From positions 362,904 through 426,903 of the forward strand of contig NZ_PZJN01000006.1 of the NCBI RefSeq assembly GCF_003206695.1: a stretch of 64,000 nt of DNA, given 5' to 3'. Source of the DNA: Salinicola halophyticus (GTDB lineage: Bacteria; Pseudomonadota; Gammaproteobacteria; Pseudomonadales; Halomonadaceae). A program made the position numbers and the translations under genes. Shown one piece after another: positions 61,646-64,000 of the stretch. A model generated the notes under the pieces. It did not search any database, had not been told where the DNA came from, and worked only from the letters and a program-made list of their open reading frames with translations. Position 1 is the first letter of the stretch, and every line of letters begins with the position of its first letter.

Positions 61646-63448
61646 TCAGGGTTGCACCAGCCACAGGCTTCGATAGGGCCGCAGGATGTCGCGTTCGTCG
61701 GGATGCGGACTCCAGTTTTTGCCGTCCTTGAGTACGTCGTACCACTCGCCGTCGTTCAATTCATCGATCGCCAGCGGCTGGCGCGTATCGCTGATGTTGT
61801 AGATCGCCAGCAGGCGACGGCCATTGGCGAGCGGCCCGCGCTCGATGGCGAAGATGCCCGGAGGCGTGTCGAGCACGCGCTGTGCCGCCTCGGGATGAAA
61901 ACACGGCTCGTTGGCACGGATGTTGAGGCGTCTTTTCAATGAGGTGAACGCCTCACGGGTCGGCGTGCTGCGGCTGTCGATGAGTTCGTCCAGCTCTTCC
62001 TTGGGCCAGCGACGTCGGTTGATCGAGCGCAACTTGCCGCTGCGCTCGACGCCGCCATGGTCGTTGAGCGTCGCGGTCAATGTGTGGAAGTAGACCCCCG
62101 GGATACCCTGCAGCGCCAGCATCAGGTTCTGACTGCACAGGAAGCGTTCCACTTGCCAGGCGTCCGCGCCCCGGCGCGTGCCCTTGAGAGCGTCGTAGTA
62201 GGTGATGTTGATCTCGTAGGGAGAATCGCTGCCATCGGCGTTGGTCTTCATGCTGACGTAGCCGCCGAAGCGGTGCATCAGCTCGAGCATGACCTCGACC
62301 TCGTGGGGCGGCAGCAGTCCTTCGAGTGCTCTGACCCCGATTCCGTCATGGCTGGCGGTGAAGTTGAAATAGGTGCAGCCCGGCGGCAGCGCCGGCAGGC
62401 TTCGCGCCCACTCGCTCAGGGTGGTGGCATCGCCGCTGGTCAGCGTGTGCACCAGCAGCGGCGGCAGCGTGAACTGATAGATCATGTGCGCTTCGTCGGG
62501 CATCGACTGGGGCGGCAGAGCCTCGCTGCCAGTCTCGCCTGGAGCCAGCCGTTCCAGCCCAAAGTAACTCATGTTCTCGTGATGCGGCACGTTGGTTTCG
62601 GTGATCAACAGCGTACCCGGCGCCATGAAATCCAGAATGGCCCGCAGCAGACGCACGATGGCATGGGTCTGGGGCAGGTGAACGCAGGAGGTGCCGACCT
62701 CCTTCCACAGATAGGTGATCGCATCGAGTCGAATGAGGCGCGCACCCTGCTGGACGTAGTAGAGCAGGATGCCGATGAATTCGAGCAGGACGTCCGGGTT
62801 GGCGAAATTGAGGTCGATCTGGTCCTCGGAGAAGGTCGCCCATAGATGCCGAGTGCCTCGGCGCGTCGAGACCGGCACCAGCAGCGGCGAGTTGCGCGGC
62901 CGCGTGACCATGGAGAGATCCGTGTCCGGATCCATCTCGATGAAATAGTCGCGGCCCGGTTGCGTTCCGGAGAGGTAGTCGATGAACCAGAGTGAATCGC
63001 GGGAGACGTGGTTGATGACCAGATCGACCATCAGATCGACTCGGGAGGCGAGTCGACGCACGTCCTGCCAGTCACCGAGTTTGGGGTTCACCTCGCGGTA
63101 ATGAATCACCGAGAAGCCGTCGTCGCTGCTCCAGGGAAAGAACGGCAGGATATGCAGGCCGCTGAACGTGCCGTTGAGCCGCGTGGCGAGGAAGTCGTCC
63201 AGCACCTCGAGCGGAGGACGCTCGCCATCGATGATGGTGTCGCCGTAAGTGATCAGAATCTGGTCGCGTTCGCTCCACATCGGACGGGGCGCCGTGTCCA
63301 ATGCACTTCGCTGGTGCATCAGCAAGGTCATCAGTCGTCGCATGACCTCGTCACGGCGAGGGCCGTAGACCTCTTCCAGACGCGCGGCGGCGCACTCGAT
63401 GAAGGCTTCTTCGGAAAGCGCATGATAGTTCGCGGCACGGCTGGGCAT
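61646..63448 (-). CDS. GH13 subfamily 18 glycoside phosphorylase (sucrose- or glucosylglycerate-phosphorylase type)
   Basis: The 600-residue protein has the alpha-amylase barrel with GLHILPFFPWSSDDGFSV, DLVINHVS, the nucleophile Asp in ARLIRLDAITYLWKE, the acid/base Glu in LLITETNVPH and the third acid in FTASHDGIG. This set marks GH13_18, which phosphorolyses sucrose, sucrose 6'-phosphate or glucosylglycerate with inversion-free release of glucose 1-phosphate. Because gpgS and gpgP are in the same window, glucosylglycerate is a reasonable guess. It is convergent with nothing and faces away from nrdR. Confidence 0.85.
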   Translation of the reverse strand: MPSRAANYHALSEEAFIECAAARLEEVYGPRRDEVMRRLMTLLMHQRSALDTAPRPMWSERDQILITYGDTIIDGERPPLEVLDDFLATRLNGTFSGLHILPFFPWSSDDGFSVIHYREVNPKLGDWQDVRRLASRVDLMVDLVINHVSRDSLWFIDYLSGTQPGRDYFIEMDPDTDLSMVTRPRNSPLLVPVSTRRGTRHLWATFSEDQIDLNFANPDVLLEFIGILLYYVQQGARLIRLDAITYLWKEVGTSCVHLPQTHAIVRLLRAILDFMAPGTLLITETNVPHHENMSYFGLERLAPGETGSEALPPQSMPDEAHMIYQFTLPPLLVHTLTSGDATTLSEWARSLPALPPGCTYFNFTASHDGIGVRALEGLLPPHEVEVMLELMHRFGGYVSMKTNADGSDSPYEINITYYDALKGTRRGADAWQVERFLCSQNLMLALQGIPGVYFHTLTATLNDHGGVERSGKLRSINRRRWPKEELDELIDSRSTPTREAFTSLKRRLNIRANEPCFHPEAAQRVLDTPPGIFAIERGPLANGRRLLAIYNISDTRQPLAIDELNDGEWYDVLKDGKNWSPHPDERDILRPYRSLWLVQP

Positions 63449-63731
63449 GGGAGCGATTCCTGATCATCGGATGGCGTACGCGGCGCACGGGTCGGAACGC
63501 CGATGTGGCGGTTGGTTACGGTATCCTTGCAGAAGACGGGCCAACATGAAAATTGACGGGGACTTTCAGTGTATTTCCGCTAGATTGGTCAAACCGTTAC
63601 ACTCTCTATCATTCATTCGACACCGTTCTCGCGTTTGCTTGACAGGTTATCTCGTTTACTCGGCAAGTATCATCTCGTTCAACAACAGTGGCGGTTCCCG
63701 AGTCGCCCAAGCCCACAGGTAGATTCCGACG

Positions 63732-64000
63732 ATGCATTGCCCGTTCTGTGGTACGCACGATACCAAGGTGACCGACTCCCGCCTGGTGGCCGAGGGCGAT
63801 CAGGTGCGTCGCCGCCGTCAGTGCGCCGCATGCGGGGAGCGCTTCACGACCTACGAGACCGCCGAGCTGGTGATGCCCCGCGTGGTCAAGTCCGACGGCT
63901 CCCGCGAAAGCTTCGACGAGCAGAAGATGCGTGCCGGCATGGCGCTCTCCCTCGAAAAGCGCCCGGTCAGCGTGGAGTCCTTCGAAGCCGCCGTCGAGCG
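63732..64000 (+). CDS. nrdR: Transcriptional repressor NrdR (runs off the window)
   Basis: The first 89 codons are present. [19 protein letters not shown] and [16 protein letters not shown] form the zinc ribbon with four Cys, and the ATP-cone begins [22 protein letters not shown]. NrdR represses ribonucleotide reductase genes in response to ATP/dATP. ATG 63732 is the family-standard start. The 283-bp region upstream has several AT-rich stretches; TTGGTC and TATCAT around 63585-63612 are a possible promoter with 16-bp spacing. Confidence 0.95.
   Translation, partial: MHCPFCGTHDTKVTDSRLVAEGDQVRRRRQCAACGERFTTYETAELVMPRVVKSDGSRESFDEQKMRAGMALSLEKRPVSVESFEAAVE

Overview
The window is a GC-rich stretch of chromosome from a halophilic gammaproteobacterium, most likely a Halomonadaceae member (Halomonas/Salinicola/Kushneria type). 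The clues are a glucosylglycerate (compatible solute) gene pair, many Na+/anion transporters, tripartite tricarboxylate and OprB-type uptake genes, and gammaproteobacterial neighbourhoods (tesA divergent from ybbA-ybbP; nrdR at the right edge). Genes are dense, on both strands and often translationally coupled. I see no rRNA, tRNA, insertion sequence, prophage or CRISPR array. Family names come from reading motifs; no database was searched.

Layout. 0-9 kb: rhlE, a VOC protein, a periplasmic glycerophosphodiesterase, a cupin, a His-rich SEC-C protein, an M20 peptidase, a GFA protein, pip, dgkA, and a mocA-like/xdhC pair. 9-11.3 kb: nadC followed 4 bp later by a stand-alone SIR2-domain gene. 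11.4-19.2 kb: a sodium:solute symporter with a small membrane partner, an MFS permease, an OprB porin and a tctC-tctB-tctA operon. 19.4-25.6 kb: glnE, yrbL, trhO, an ornithine-cyclodeaminase homologue and OsmC. 25.6-29.2 kb: a MocR regulator divergent from a PaiB-like/GNAT/GNAT operon, with an inverted repeat between them. 29-37 kb: MscS channel, YchJ, DUF3581, a voltage-gated-type ion channel, a candidate sRNA, a short LOV photoreceptor, MFS, Rdx and zntB. 37-42.8 kb: tesA, ybbA-ybbP, glyA. 42.9-46.6 kb: dgoR-dgoD-dgoA-dgoK for D-galactonate. 47-49.3 kb: gpgP-gpgS for glucosylglycerate. 49.4-54.4 kb: a sulfide/persulfide operon (persulfide dioxygenase, type II SQR, SulP permease, two YeeE/YedE proteins) behind a perfect 20-bp palindrome. 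54.5-60.1 kb: a DsbRS-like two-component system converging on dsbG, a TlpA-like gene and dsbD. 60.2-64 kb: a DsrE-like gene with an ArsR-type operator, crcB, a GH13_18 phosphorylase and the first part of nrdR.

Three themes stand out. First, nadC is coupled to a SIR2-domain (NAD-binding or NAD-consuming) protein. Second, sulfur and thiol redox functions are concentrated at 49-61 kb. Third, many gene borders carry short, degenerate tandem arrays of unrelated sequence. Several of these share a 14-bp period, and arrays inside reading frames have periods divisible by three.
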